Positions 34,205-43,249 are shown, numbered from the stretch's first letter. The stretch: 64,000 nt of DNA from Solirubrobacter sp963724195 (GCA_963724195.1 CAVRTQ010000010.1:124001-188000); one strand, 5' to 3'. The notes: generated from the sequence alone by a model not told the origin. Numbers and translations are program-made.

Positions 34205-35862
34205 CCGCCGTCTCCTTTCCGAACAGGAAGTCGAGCAGGCCGTCCGCCGGGTCGGGCGTGGCGGTGGGCGCGGGTGCCGCGGCCGTGGGCGCGGCGGCGG
34301 CCGGGGCGGCCGTGGTGGCCGGCGCAGCGGTGGGCACCGCCGCGGCGGTCGTCGGGGCGGGCGCGGGCGCGCTGCCGCCGGGCGCCGCCTGAGCCGGCGC
34401 GGTGGCCGTGGGCGTCGCCGTCCCGCGGGTGGTCGGCGCGATCCCGAGGCTCGGGCCGCCCGTGCCCTTGCGCTTGGCGACCAGCGTCGAGTCGATCTTC
34501 GCCTTCTCCTCCTCGACCTGCTGGCCGAGGGCGCGGGCGATCGCGATCGCCGTCGCGCGCAGGAGCGGGTCCTCGCCGACACCGTCGACGCCGCTCGCCA
34601 CGGCCTTCAAGGAGCTCGAAGTGGCGCCCTGCGGATAGTTCGCGTTGCACCCCGACACCGGCCGCACGGCGTAGGTCGTGCACGAGTTCACCAGCAGACC
34701 GGCGCGCAGGTAGTGGCCCGTCGCGTCGTAGCCGTTGATCGCGGTCGCCTGGAAGTAGATGTAGTCCATCAGGCGCTGGATGCCTTCGGTGTCCCGGAAG
34801 GACTCGAGCACCTCGCGCAGGTTCGTGCCGACGGGCCGGATCGACTTGGCGAGCGCGCGCAGGTCGGCGATCACGGGCCGCGCGTCGGTGACCGCCGGCG
34901 TGCCCGTCTTGGCCGCCTCGCCGAGTGAGTCGATGGCCGGGATCGCGGCCTGCGAGAACGGGCCGAGCCGGCGCACGACGTTGTTGATGTCGGTGGCCTG
35001 GGCGCCGAGGTCGGTCAGCAGCGGCGTGCCTTCGTCCGCCAGCTCACCGAGGGCGACCATCGTCGGGTCCAGCTCGTCGAGGAACTCCGGGAGCGTCTCG
35101 ATGTCGTCCGCGAGCGCCTCGCGCCGCTCGGCCGTGGCCTTCGCCACGTCGCTCGAGTTGCGGATCGCGCTCGACACGCGCGCACGGTCACGCGCGAGCG
35201 GCGCCAGGATCGTGTCCGAGTTCACGGCCAACTGCTCGAGCACGGTGTTCTGGCGGGCGAGGATCTCCAGCACCTTGTCGGTCTCACGCAGCGCCGGGTT
35301 CGCGCGCCGGATGACCTCGTTGAGGTCGCGGCCGCGGCCGGCGACGCCGGTGCCGAGCTCGTTGAGGATCAGCGAGAAGCGCTCCCGCTCGGGCTCGCGC
35401 ATCGTGTTGCCGATCAGGTCGATGTCCACGGACTGCGTGGTGTTCTCGACCGGCAGCAGCCGCTGGCCCTCGCCCTCGCCGTCCTCGATCAGCTTCAGCT
35501 CGGGCGGCGGCTCGGCGTTCGCGGACCGCACCTGCGTCGGCTTGCACTCGACGAAGCGCTCGCCGATCAGGTTCTGCGGGCGCACGATGCAGCTCGCGTC
35601 CTGCTTCCAGTCCGTGTAGCCCGGCTCGGTGATCTTGAGCACCACGGCGGCGCGGAAGTCCTCCGTGACGTCGATCGAGTCGATCTGGCCCACGCGGACG
35701 CCGGCGATCTTGACGTCCTCGCCCGGGATCACGAAGCCCGCGTTGTCGAAGATCGCGCGCACGCGGTAGCTGCCGTCGTCCTCGGGCGAGTTGCCGAAGA
35801 TCAGGAAGGCGCCGACGGCGATGACCGCGACGAGGGCGACGGCGGCGAGGACGCGGATCATG
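34201..35862 (-). CDS. Mce protein, second of the operon, possible 1-base loss near its end
   Basis: About 554 residues. An anchor (VLAAVALVAVIAVGAFLIF) is followed by an MlaD domain (YRVRAIFDNAGFVIPGEDVKIAGVRVGQIDSI) with a Cys in ASCIVRPQN and a second in VECKPTQV, then the helical needle. The tail is a long Ala/Pro/Thr-rich linker (about 465-540) ending LLDFLFGK. In the present sequence the frame runs on without a stop. Adding one A in the run GGAAAGG at 34216-34218 gives FGKGDGG and a TGA that overlaps the next ATG, as elsewhere in the operon. This one is probably a base deletion. Confidence 0.9.
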
Positions 35863-37204
35863 GGCCCGCGACCACCTGCGTCGGATCGCAGTCCAGGTTG
35901 CCGCCGGAGTCGCGGTAGGGCGCGGAGCCGTCCACCGCGGGCTGGCTCGCGGAGCCCGGGCAGCGGCGCAGCATGCCGGTCTGCAGGCCGGCGAGGCGCT
36001 GCGCGACGGGCAGCGGCACCAGCTGCGACGGGCCGACCGGCATGTCGTGGAGCTGGAAGGCGTTGAAGATCGGCTGGATCCGCGCGTAGTGGCCGTTGGC
36101 GTCGTAGTTGGCGGCGCCGACGCCGAAGTCGCGGAACCAGCCGACGAGCTCCGGGATGTACGGGCGGATGAACTCGAGCACGGGCTGGCTCTTCTGCAGC
36201 GCGCTCGTGGAGTTCTTCATCGCGGGGCTGGCGACGCGCTGGAAGGCGGGCAGCTTCTGCGTGGCCTCGACCAGGTCGTTGTCGGCGCCAGGCTTGCGGA
36301 CGAGCGTCGAGAGATCGGCGACCGTCGGCTTGGCGTCGCGCACGAGCGGGCGCAGCTCGCGCAGGAACGGCGCGAGGTCCTTCGTGGCGGGCTTGGATTC
36401 CTCGACCAGCGGGTCCAGGTCGTCCAGCGTCGAGCGCAGGTTCACGAACGTGGAGTTGCCGCGCCGGAGCGTGGTCGGCAGCAGCGCGAGGGCCTGGCTC
36501 AGCGCCTGGTTCTCGGCCGCGATCGCCCCCGTGGTGGTGTTCGCGTTCCCCACGAGCGAGCTCAGGTCGTCGCGCTGCTCCGCGATCGCCGTGACCGTCC
36601 GCGAGGAGGAGACGATGAAGTCCTCCAATGCGCCCTCGTCCTGCGTGGCCTCGTTGACGAGCCGGCGGGCGCTGGAGAGCAGCGGGTTGAAGTACTCGGT
36701 GGCCTGCGCGGCCTCTTCGCCCTTGCCGTCGAGCTGGGTCCGGAAGCCGGCGATGATGCCCTGCAGGTCGCGGCGGGCCTCCGGCGTGAGCGTGTTGAAC
36801 AGCTGGTCCAGGTCGACGGCGGTCGTCGTGTTGACGGTGCCGATGGTGGTGCCGTCGGCCAGCGTCTTGCTCGCGTCCGGGCCGGGCGAGATCGCGACGT
36901 AGCGGTTCGCGATGCCCGACAGCGACGTGAGCCGGATGACCGCGTCGGTGCCTTCGCGCAGCGGCGCGTACGGCTCCTCCACCAGGATCCGGATGGCCGC
37001 CTGGTTGTTGTCCGTGAGCCGGATGTCGTCCACGGTGCCGACCGCGCGGCCGCCGATCTGGACGTTGTCGCCGACCACGAGCTGGCCGGCGTTCTCGAAG
37101 ATGAGCGTGTACTCGTGGCCGCTCGCCCGCAGGACGAACAGGTACACAGCCAGCGCCACCAGAAGGGCGACACCGATTGCGACTGCGGCACGAGCGAGCG
37201 CCAC
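35858..37204 (-). CDS. Mce protein, first of the operon
   Basis: A 448-residue protein with anchor VAIGVALLVALAVYLFVL (about 8-25). The MlaD domain (YTLIFENAGQLVVGDNVQIGGRAVGTVDDI) and needle helices follow, and the C-terminus carries paired Cys residues (RRCPGSASQ and NLDCDPTQV). The start ATG is at 37204, next to the stop of the ATPase gene. As the first Mce after the ATPase it corresponds in position to MceA, but I cannot assign orthology with confidence. Confidence 0.93.
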   Translation of the reverse strand: MALARAAVAIGVALLVALAVYLFVLRASGHEYTLIFENAGQLVVGDNVQIGGRAVGTVDDIRLTDNNQAAIRILVEEPYAPLREGTDAVIRLTSLSGIANRYVAISPGPDASKTLADGTTIGTVNTTTAVDLDQLFNTLTPEARRDLQGIIAGFRTQLDGKGEEAAQATEYFNPLLSSARRLVNEATQDEGALEDFIVSSSRTVTAIAEQRDDLSSLVGNANTTTGAIAAENQALSQALALLPTTLRRGNSTFVNLRSTLDDLDPLVEESKPATKDLAPFLRELRPLVRDAKPTVADLSTLVRKPGADNDLVEATQKLPAFQRVASPAMKNSTSALQKSQPVLEFIRPYIPELVGWFRDFGVGAANYDANGHYARIQPIFNAFQLHDMPVGPSQLVPLPVAQRLAGLQTGMLRRCPGSASQPAVDGSAPYRDSGGNLDCDPTQVVAGP

Positions 37205-38026
37205 TTACTCCATCCCGAGCGGGCCCTGCGAGGCCCCCGACAAGAACTGGCGAACGAACTGGTTGTCGGAGTCGAAGAGCTCCTCGGCGGGACCGGACTC
37301 GACGATCCGGCCCTTCCACAGCACGGCGATGTACTCGGCGACGCGCTTCGCGCTCATGATGTCGTGGGTGATGACCACGTAGGCGCCGCCGTTCTCCTCG
37401 TGGATCTCCTGGATGAGCTCGCACAGCAGGGCGGTGCGAACCGGGTCCAGGCCGGAGTCGGGCTCGTCGAAGAGCACGATGTCCGGGTCCAGCACGAGCG
37501 CGCGGGCGAACCCGGCGCGCTTGCGCATCCCGCCGGAGAGCTCGTTGGGCATCTTGTCGCCGGAGGCCTCGAGGCCGACCTCGCGCAGGCGGCGGTTGAC
37601 GATGTCCCCGATCTCGTCCTCGCCCTTGTCCGTGTGCTGGCGCAGCGGGAAGGCGACGTTGTCCCACAGGTTCATCGACCCGAAGAGCGCACCGTCCTGG
37701 AACAGGACGCCGAACTTCTTGCGCATCTCGAACAGCTCTTCGTCGCGCATGCCCGGGACGGACTCGCCGTGGACCAGGACGTCACCCTCGTCGGGGTACA
37801 GCAGCCCGACCATGTGCTTGATGCACACGGACTTCCCGGTGCCCGACGGGCCCAGGATCATCGAGATCTTGTCGTTCGGGATGCCCATGTTCAGGCCGCG
37901 CAGGATCTTGTTGCGGCCGAACGCCTTGTGGACCTCGACGAACTCGACGGCGTCCTCCACGCCGGAGGGGAGTTTCTTGCCGGTGTGCCACTTGTATTCG
38001 TCGTCGTGCTGCTGGTCGGTGCTCAT
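37205..38026 (-). CDS. MlaF/Mkl-type ABC ATPase of the mce transporter
   Basis: A 273-residue ATPase that powers the YrbE permeases. Walker A is GPSGTGKS (about 58-65), the Q-loop is VLFQDGALFGSM, the signature is ELSGGMRKRAGFARAL, Walker B is IVLFDEPDSGLDP and the switch is VITHDIMSA. The DEPDSGLDPVR motif is typical of MlaF/Mkl. A strong GGGGGTG lies upstream of ATG 38026. In mycobacteria the ATPase (Mkl) is encoded elsewhere, so its place inside this operon, between permeases and Mce genes, is the Mla-like arrangement. Confidence 0.95.
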   Translation of the reverse strand: MSTDQQHDDEYKWHTGKKLPSGVEDAVEFVEVHKAFGRNKILRGLNMGIPNDKISMILGPSGTGKSVCIKHMVGLLYPDEGDVLVHGESVPGMRDEELFEMRKKFGVLFQDGALFGSMNLWDNVAFPLRQHTDKGEDEIGDIVNRRLREVGLEASGDKMPNELSGGMRKRAGFARALVLDPDIVLFDEPDSGLDPVRTALLCELIQEIHEENGGAYVVITHDIMSAKRVAEYIAVLWKGRIVESGPAEELFDSDNQFVRQFLSGASQGPLGME

Positions 38027-38027
38027 G

Positions 38028-38831
38028 TCACCCCCCGATCGGTGCGCGTGGATTCGCACCCCAGAACACCTGGGTGCCGAGCATGCCGATCAGGTGGACC
38101 AGCACGATGTTCAGGACCATGGATTTGGCCGTGGCGGTGCCCACGCCCACCGGGCCACCGCTCGCCGTGTAGCCGTAGTAACAGCCGACGAGCACGATCA
38201 CGGTGGCCATGACCATCGCCTTTATGAGGCTGAATAAGAGGTCCGGTGGGTTCTGGAACATCCAGAAGATCAAGGCAGTAGCCGCCGCTGGACACTTCGC
38301 CGATCTGCTCGACCACCGCCAAGTAGGAGGCGAGGAACCCCGCCCCGATGCCGGCCAGATAGACGAACGGGAGCACGAGCCAGCCGCGAGCAGGCGCGTG
38401 GCGCACAGGAACGTCATCGAGCTGATGCCCATCACCTCGAGCGCGTCGATCTCGTCGGAGATGCGCATGGAGCCGAGCTCGGCGACGATGCCGGTGCCGA
38501 CCTTCGCGGCCATCATGTAGCCGAACGCGTACGGGATCAGCTCGCGCAGGTCGCACCAGGCCGCGAACACGCCCGCGTAGGCGGGGGCGCCGGTCGCGCG
38601 GTTGAAGTACGCGGCCTCGATGCCGCACTGCAGGCCGATGATGAACGTCAGGCCCCAGATGACGAGCGTGCTGCTCAGGATCAGGACGCCGGCCTGGCGC
38701 AGCGCCTCGCCGAAGTAGCGGAAGACCTTGAGGCCGTAGACCTCGCCCACGACGCGCCCGGAGAAGCGCACGATCTCGCCGAACGTGGAGAGCCAGTCCC
38801 GCGGAACCTGGAGCCAACCGCCGTCGTTCAC
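38028..38831 (-). CDS. YrbE/MlaE-type permease, second copy, two compensating frameshifts
   Basis: About 267 residues when restored. It is an integral permease with five to six helices and the MlaE features GTGIVAELGSMRISDEIDALEVMGI and GCYYGYTASGGPVGVG. Between about 38275 and 38390 the frame is displaced: the true sequence there reads LVLPFVYLAGIGAGFLASYLAVV in another frame, and the flanks return to the first frame. Two single-base errors explain it. The GTG start overlaps the stop of the first permease (GTGA). It should form the membrane channel with the first YrbE copy. Confidence 0.88.
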   Translation of the reverse strand: MNDGGWLQVPRDWLSTFGEIVRFSGRVVGEVYGLKVFRYFGEALRQAGVLILSSTLVIWGLTFIIGLQCGIEAAYFNRATGAPAYAGVFAAWCDLRELIPYAFGYMMAAKVGTGIVAELGSMRISDEIDALEVMGISSMTFLCATRLLAAGSCSRSSIWPASGRGSSPPTWRWSSRSAKCPAAATALIFWMFQNPPDLLFSLIKAMVMATVIVLVGCYYGYTASGGPVGVGTATAKSMVLNIVLVHLIGMLGTQVFWGANPRAPIGG

Positions 38832-39634
38832 TTGATGTTCACGATGTCGGGGTGGGTGGCCAGCAGGGTCTGCGTGAAGACGTAGTTGAAGGCGAAGACA
38901 CCGAGCGTCGAGATCACGACGGCCTGGTTGACCGCGCGGCCGACGCCCGCGGCGCCGCCGGACGCGGTCATGCCCTTGTAACAGCAGACGACGGCGATGA
39001 TCGCGCCGAACAGCGTGCACTTGAGGACGCTGCCCCAGAGGTCCGGGATGCTCGCGTTGGTCAGCAGGCTCGCGAAGAACGGCCCGACCGGCTGATGGTT
39101 GACCGCGTTGGCGAGCAGACCGCCGAAGATGCCGAACAGCACCGCGAAGACGTCGAACATGCCGGTGACGATCATCAGCGCCAAAAAGCGCGGCACGACG
39201 AGGTTCTTCACCGGGTCCACGCCGAGCACCTGCAACGCGTCCAGCTCCTCGCGGATCTTGCGCGCGCCGAGGTCGGCCGTGATGGCGGTGCCCGCCACGC
39301 CGGCGAGCACGATCGCGGTCACGAACGGCGCGAACTCGCGGATCGAGGCCAGCACGAAGAACCCGCCGAGACGGTCGTTGGCGCCGAACAGCGTGAGGAA
39401 GTTGGAGGCCTGCAGACCGGGCGCCGCATATCCGAACGCGATCGTGGACACCATCAAGGGGAACCAGCACAGGCGCAGCGCGAACAGGAACTGCTGGACG
39501 AACTCTCCCCCGTACGGGTACGGCGGCCTGAGGGCAGACACGATCGTCTTCCCGGTCAGGATCATCATGTCGCCGACTTCCTCCAGCAGGTTCTTCGCCG
39601 GAAGGAAGAGGCGATCAGCGGCGCCTCGAACCAA
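38828..39634 (-). CDS. YrbE/MlaE-type permease, first gene of the mce operon
   Basis: A 268-residue permease with helices at about 46-68, 95-118, 148-170, 190-212 and 240-262. It has the conserved MlaE loop GTAITADLGARKIREELDALQVLGVDP and a C-terminal CCYKGMTASGGAAGVGRAVN. The TTG start at 39634 is supported by AGAGGAG seven bases upstream. It is the first gene of a run of at least 12 coupled minus-strand genes down to 24607. Its promoter should lie in the 88 bases before it; no clear consensus was seen there. Confidence 0.93.
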   Translation of the reverse strand: MVRGAADRLFLPAKNLLEEVGDMMILTGKTIVSALRPPYPYGGEFVQQFLFALRLCWFPLMVSTIAFGYAAPGLQASNFLTLFGANDRLGGFFVLASIREFAPFVTAIVLAGVAGTAITADLGARKIREELDALQVLGVDPVKNLVVPRFLALMIVTGMFDVFAVLFGIFGGLLANAVNHQPVGPFFASLLTNASIPDLWGSVLKCTLFGAIIAVVCCYKGMTASGGAAGVGRAVNQAVVISTLGVFAFNYVFTQTLLATHPDIVNIK

Positions 39635-39722
39635 AACTCTCCTCTTTTTGACGCCGCGTAACGGCGTGAAGGCGCAAGGTTATGCCACCGCCCCTAGCCA
39701 CCTCAAACGGGAACCGTCCCGA

Positions 39723-40292
39723 TTACTTGCGCAGGCGTGCCAGCAACACGACATCGACGCGCTTTCCACGCTCCAAATTACGGGCGATCATCACGCCCTC
39801 CTCCTCGAATCCGAGCGACTGCGCGAGCGCCCGCGCGGCCGTGTTGTCGGGGGTGGTGGTGATCTCGATCCGCTCGAGCCGGAGCTCCTCGAAGGCCCAC
39901 TCGACCACCAGGGACACCGCTGCCCTGCCGATTCCGCGCCCGCGCGCCTCGGGCACGAGCCAGTAGCCGACCTCGCCGCGCCGGTGGCGCCACGCGAGCG
40001 TGTGGAGCATCACGTGGCCGAGGAACGGGCGCTTGGAGGCGTCGGTGACCGCCATCCCGAGGAATTCGCCACGGGCGCGCAGGCCGGGCTGCCGGGCGAT
40101 GAAGCGACGCACCCCGTTCTCCGTCGGGTCCTCGTCGGCGCCGATCTGCACGCCGAGTTGCGGGTCGGCGCGGAAGGCGGCCGCGAACGCGTGCGCGTCG
40201 CGGGCCCGCAGCCGGCGCAGCGCGACGCCGTCGCGCTCGAGACCATCCGGGAACGGGAGGCTGTTCGGAGCCACCGATGTATCTTCACGCAC
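39723..40292 (-). CDS. RimJ/RimL-type GNAT N-acetyltransferase
   Basis: A 189-residue acetyltransferase. The acetyl-CoA loop is EARGRGIGRAAVSLVV (R/Q-x-x-G-x-G/A), preceded by GEVGYWLV and followed by ERIEITTTPDNTAARALAQSLGFEEEG, the typical NxxAxRxxxxxGF pattern. Family members acetylate ribosomal proteins, small amines or aminoglycosides; the substrate here is not evident. The GTG start at 40292 faces the divergent lipoprotein gene whose ATG is at 40293, so the two genes abut head to head. Confidence 0.85.
   Translation of the reverse strand: MREDTSVAPNSLPFPDGLERDGVALRRLRARDAHAFAAAFRADPQLGVQIGADEDPTENGVRRFIARQPGLRARGEFLGMAVTDASKRPFLGHVMLHTLAWRHRRGEVGYWLVPEARGRGIGRAAVSLVVEWAFEELRLERIEITTTPDNTAARALAQSLGFEEEGVMIARNLERGKRVDVVLLARLRK
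40280..40285 (+). promoter_or_regulatory. -10 element (TATCTT) of a leaderless promoter inside the divergent gene
   Basis: TATCTT ends seven bases before the lipoprotein ATG at 40293. It lies within the first codons of the divergent GNAT gene, so the two genes have overlapping control regions. Confidence 0.5.
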
Positions 40293-40881
40293 ATGCGCCG
40301 AGTCCTTCTTCTCGCGGCCCTCGCCTTCGTGGGCTGCGGCGGTGACGCGCGTCAGGACGCGGACGAGCCGTCGGGCGAGTTCAAGGTCGAGGTCGTCGAC
40401 GCTTCGTTCCCGCGGCTGCAGCGCATCGCCGAGAACGTCGAGCTCAAGATCAAGGTGCGCAACGGCGAGTCGGACGAGTCGCTGCGCAACGTCGCCGTGA
40501 CCGTCGAGACCAAGCCGCGCGGCAACGACGCCGCGCTCGCGTTCGGTCGCAACGTCCGTGGCGCCGGGCTCTCGGACGCCGGACGGCCGATCTGGGTGCT
40601 CGACGAGGGCCCGATGGGCGGCGACGTCGTCACCGTCAACACGTGGTCGGCCGGCCAGCTGGGGCCCGGCCAGGAGAAGGAGCTCACGTGGAAGGTCGTG
40701 CCGGCCAAGGCCGGCACGTACGAGATCGCCTACAGCGTCGCCCCCGGCCTCACGGGCAAGGCCCGCGCCGCCGAGGGCAGGACCAGCGGACGCTTCACCG
40801 TCGTGATCTCCGACGAGCCCGTTCCCGCGCGCGTGCGCGGCGACGGCAAGGTCGAGCGCGGTCGAAGCCGGCTCGGGCTAG
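40293..40881 (+). CDS. Secreted lipoprotein with an Ig-like (DUF11/CARDB-type) domain, frameshifted near 40860
   Basis: About 195 residues. The lipoprotein signal is RRVLLLAALAFVGCGG with Cys at about 15. The mature domain (about 30-175) has an Ig-like pattern: VEVVDASFPRLQRIAENVELKIKVRN, ESLRNVAVTVET, and LGPGQEKELTWKVVPAKAGTYEIAYSVAPGLTG. Such modules are typical of adhesion or cell-wall lipoproteins. The natural end is probably VEAGSG with TAG at 40879-40881 after one inserted base near 40860. This stop shares GCTAGC with the stop of the convergent cold-shock gene. Confidence 0.7.
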
Positions 40882-41087
40882 CCTACACAGCGCGTGACGT
40901 TGACGGCCTTCGGGCCCTTCGGCCCGGGCTCGGAGTCGAAGCTCACGCGCGCGCCCTCGGCCAGCGTGCGGAAGCCGTCGGAGTTGATCCCGGAATGATG
41001 GACGAAGTGGTCGGCACCCGTGTCATCTGGGGTGATGAACCCGAATCCCTTGTCGTCGTTGAACCACTTCACGGTGCCGGTAGGCAA
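40878..41087 (-). CDS. Cold-shock domain protein
   Basis: A 69-residue OB-fold protein. The RNA-binding motifs are KWFNDDKGFGFI (RNP1) and HFVHHSGI (RNP2-like), followed by VSFDSEPGPKGPKAVNVT. The length is normal. It binds single-stranded RNA or DNA and melts secondary structure. TTG 41087 is taken as the start because GGAG lies nine bases upstream and translation then gives MPTGTVKWFN, the usual N-terminus. The stop overlaps that of the convergent lipoprotein gene. Confidence 0.93.
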   Translation of the reverse strand: MPTGTVKWFNDDKGFGFITPDDTGADHFVHHSGINSDGFRTLAEGARVSFDSEPGPKGPKAVNVTRCVG

Positions 41088-41147
41088 AGCAGCGTCTCCA
41101 TCGTGCGGTTGGGCTGAAGCGGCGTGAAGGTACCATGGGTGGCCGCG

Positions 41148-41918
41148 TCAGCGTCTGTTGACACGCTCGCAACTCACCAATCGGTCACGCCGGTCCGCTC
41201 GCACCGTGTCCCGCCCCGGCCCGCACTTGACCGTGTCGCGCTCACCGTCCCGCGCGTCGATCGTGTCCCTGCCCGACCCGGCGTTGATGTCGTCGCGCCC
41301 GCGCCCGCCCGTGAGGCGGTCGTTGCCGCTGCCCGACTCGATCTGATCGTCGCCCGACCCGCCGTCGATCCGGTCGTTCCCGGTCTCCGTGGCGATCAGG
41401 TCGTCGCCGGCGCCGCCGCCGATCCGGTCCGATCCGGGCCCGGTCGCGATCCAGTCGTCCCCGGCGCCACCCTCGATCTTGTCCAGGCCCGTGCCGCCGT
41501 CGACCTCGTCGTCGCCGTCGCCGGCCTCCACCGTGTCGTTGCCGGCGTCGGCGGACAGCGAGTCCACGCCCGCCCCACCGTCGAGCCGGTCGTTCCCGCG
41601 CCCGCCGAGCAGCACGTCGTCCCCGTCGCCGCCGCGGAGCACGTCGTCCCCGCCGGTCCGGTCGTCGTCGTCCGTGCACACGTCGGGACGCTCGGTGCCC
41701 GGTGGGCACACCCCGTCCCCGTGCAGCACGTCCCGCCCGGGACCGCCGTCGATCCGGTCGTCCTCGCCGAGGCCGAAGACGATGTCGTCGCCGCCCTTGG
41801 CGAGCACCTGATCGGCCCCCGGCGTGCCCTGCAGGAAGTCCGTGAGGTCCGTGCCCTCGATCGTCGCGGCGGACAGCGCAGCTGTGGCGGCCGCAGCCGC
41901 GATCCATCCATGCACCAT
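41148..41918 (-). CDS. Secreted RTX-type calcium-binding repeat protein
   Basis: A 256-residue protein. A short signal peptide (WIAAAAATAALSAAT) is followed by repeated GGxGxDxx nonapeptides, such as GGPGRDVLHGD, GGRGNDRLDGG, GGAGDDLIATET and GGRGRDDINAG, which form a Ca2+-filled parallel beta-roll. An acidic DDDDR segment interrupts the run near 80. It ends KCGPGRDTVRADRRDRLVSCERVNRR with a likely Cys pair. In contrast to large RTX toxins it has only the roll domain. The first repeat block, TDFLQGTPGADQVLAKGGDD, is also typical. ATG 41918 is preferred over TTG 41924. Confidence 0.85.
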   Translation of the reverse strand: MVHGWIAAAAATAALSAATIEGTDLTDFLQGTPGADQVLAKGGDDIVFGLGEDDRIDGGPGRDVLHGDGVCPPGTERPDVCTDDDDRTGGDDVLRGGDGDDVLLGGRGNDRLDGGAGVDSLSADAGNDTVEAGDGDDEVDGGTGLDKIEGGAGDDWIATGPGSDRIGGGAGDDLIATETGNDRIDGGSGDDQIESGSGNDRLTGGRGRDDINAGSGRDTIDARDGERDTVKCGPGRDTVRADRRDRLVSCERVNRR

Positions 41919-41921
41919 CCC

Positions 41922-41952
41922 CAACTTAAAGGGGCCAGGCCCCTTTAAGTTG
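41922..41952. repeat. Extragenic palindrome with core AAAGGGGCCAGGCCCCTTT
   Basis: A 31-base perfect palindrome around a single central A, arms CAACTTAAAGGGGCC and its complement. It lies between the RTX gene and the PucR gene. Its core matches the palindrome at 54388-54408 (AAAGGNGCCAGGCNCCTTT), so they belong to one family. Confidence 0.8.
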
Positions 41953-41970
41953 CGGTGGCGTCAATCCCCC

Positions 41971-43176
41971 CTAACGGTGCAGGCGGGGAGCGATGATCCG
42001 GTAGGCCTTCAGGCCGAGGCCCAGGCGCTCGCGATCCTCGCTCAGCAACGGGTCCAGGCCCGTCAATTCCTTCACGCGTTCCAGCCGGTAGGCGACCGTG
42101 TGCCGGTGGGCGTAGATCGCCGAGGCGGTCGCGTTCATGTTGCAGTTGCGCTCCAGGTACGCGGACAGCGTGCCCACCAGGTCGGTGGAGTACTGCCCGT
42201 CGTAGGCCACCAGCGGCGCGACCGTGTCCTCGTAGAAGGACCGGACCTCCTCGGGGTGGGAGGCCAGCACGCGGAACAGCAGCCGGTAGGTGCCGGTGCC
42301 GATGTCCTCGTCGATCGGGACGTCCGAGCGGCGCAGCACGTCCAGGACGAGCTCCGCCTCCTGGATCGCGCGGCCGAGGTCGCCCACGTCGGCGTAGAAG
42401 GACGACACGCCCACGGTGCCGTGACGCTGCAGCCGCGCCGCCAGACGGCGTGCCGCCGCCAGCGTCGCCGAGGCGTCGGCGCCGCCGACCGCCGGCAGCA
42501 GCGCGTACACGCGCCCTGACCCGCCGCCGCCGTCCATGTGCTGGGCCAGCGCGCCCGGATGCTCGCCCGCGATCGTCGCCACCACGTGGCGGGGACGATC
42601 CGAGGACAGCTCCGCGCACAGCGCGACCGCGCCCTTGGAAAGATCACAGCCCAGACGCGCCGCGCGTCGCAGCACCTCGTCCGGCTCGATGTCGTCACGC
42701 CCGCGCAGCTCCTCCAGGAAGGACCCGCGCAGGTTCTGCTCGACCTCCAGCCGCGCCTCCTCGACGGCGACCTCGGTCAGGCACGCCACCGCGGCGACGT
42801 GCAGGAACTCCAATGCGTCCGGAGCGGGATCGTCCTCGCCGAGCAGGAGCACGGCTCCGAGCTGCTCGTCGCCGGACACGATCGGCACCTCGGCCACGAT
42901 CCCCGGCGGCACCGCCGCCGCCCGGTTGCGCGCCCGCTCACCCACGTACCGTCGCAGCGCGGGCAGCTCGGCCACTGGGCCTGACGCGGCCGCCGCGCCG
43001 AGGCGCGGGACCACGATCGCCACCACGCCGCCGGTCTCGCCGGCCGCGAGCGTCGCGACACCTTCGAGACCGTCGCCGCTGAGCACGGCGTCAACCATGC
43101 GCAGGTGGATCGCCCTGACCCGCTCCATCACGGTGGCCCCGCGGTCGTCGCGGGAGGCCTCCATCGCCACGTTCAA
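41971..43176 (-). CDS. PucR/CdaR-family transcriptional regulator with an N-terminal GAF-like domain
   Basis: A 401-residue regulator. The N-terminal part (about 25-150) resembles a GAF sensor domain (VVAIVVPRLGAAA, GIVAEVPIVSGDEQLGAVLLLGEDDP). The middle domain is the GGDEF-like CdaR region (VYALLPAVGGADASATLAAARRLAARLQ). The C-terminal PucR helix-turn-helix is LSAYLERNCNMNATASAIYAHRHTVAYRLERVKELTGLDP. AAGGAGG precedes the TTG 43176 and in-frame GTG/ATG at 43170 and 43164, so the exact start is unsettled. The ligand and targets are unknown; it lies next to but on the same strand as glnK-amtB. Confidence 0.87.
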   Translation of the reverse strand: MNVAMEASRDDRGATVMERVRAIHLRMVDAVLSGDGLEGVATLAAGETGGVVAIVVPRLGAAAASGPVAELPALRRYVGERARNRAAAVPPGIVAEVPIVSGDEQLGAVLLLGEDDPAPDALEFLHVAAVACLTEVAVEEARLEVEQNLRGSFLEELRGRDDIEPDEVLRRAARLGCDLSKGAVALCAELSSDRPRHVVATIAGEHPGALAQHMDGGGGSGRVYALLPAVGGADASATLAAARRLAARLQRHGTVGVSSFYADVGDLGRAIQEAELVLDVLRRSDVPIDEDIGTGTYRLLFRVLASHPEEVRSFYEDTVAPLVAYDGQYSTDLVGTLSAYLERNCNMNATASAIYAHRHTVAYRLERVKELTGLDPLLSEDRERLGLGLKAYRIIAPRLHR

Positions 43177-43249
43177 TACGCCTCCTTCATACGCGGGGCG
43201 GCTGTGAAGCCGCCCCGCGCAAGTCCGCCGGTCTCTAGATCAGCGCCCG

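Noticed and set aside
32901..37667. A 1588-codon minus-strand open frame across several mce genes
   Set aside because: It reads through three mce genes by switching register after a missing base near 34217. Only its middle part is the real second Mce protein.
41148..41918. Repeated DNA resembling a CRISPR or tandem repeat array
   Set aside because: The periodicity comes from the GGxGxD repeats of the RTX protein.
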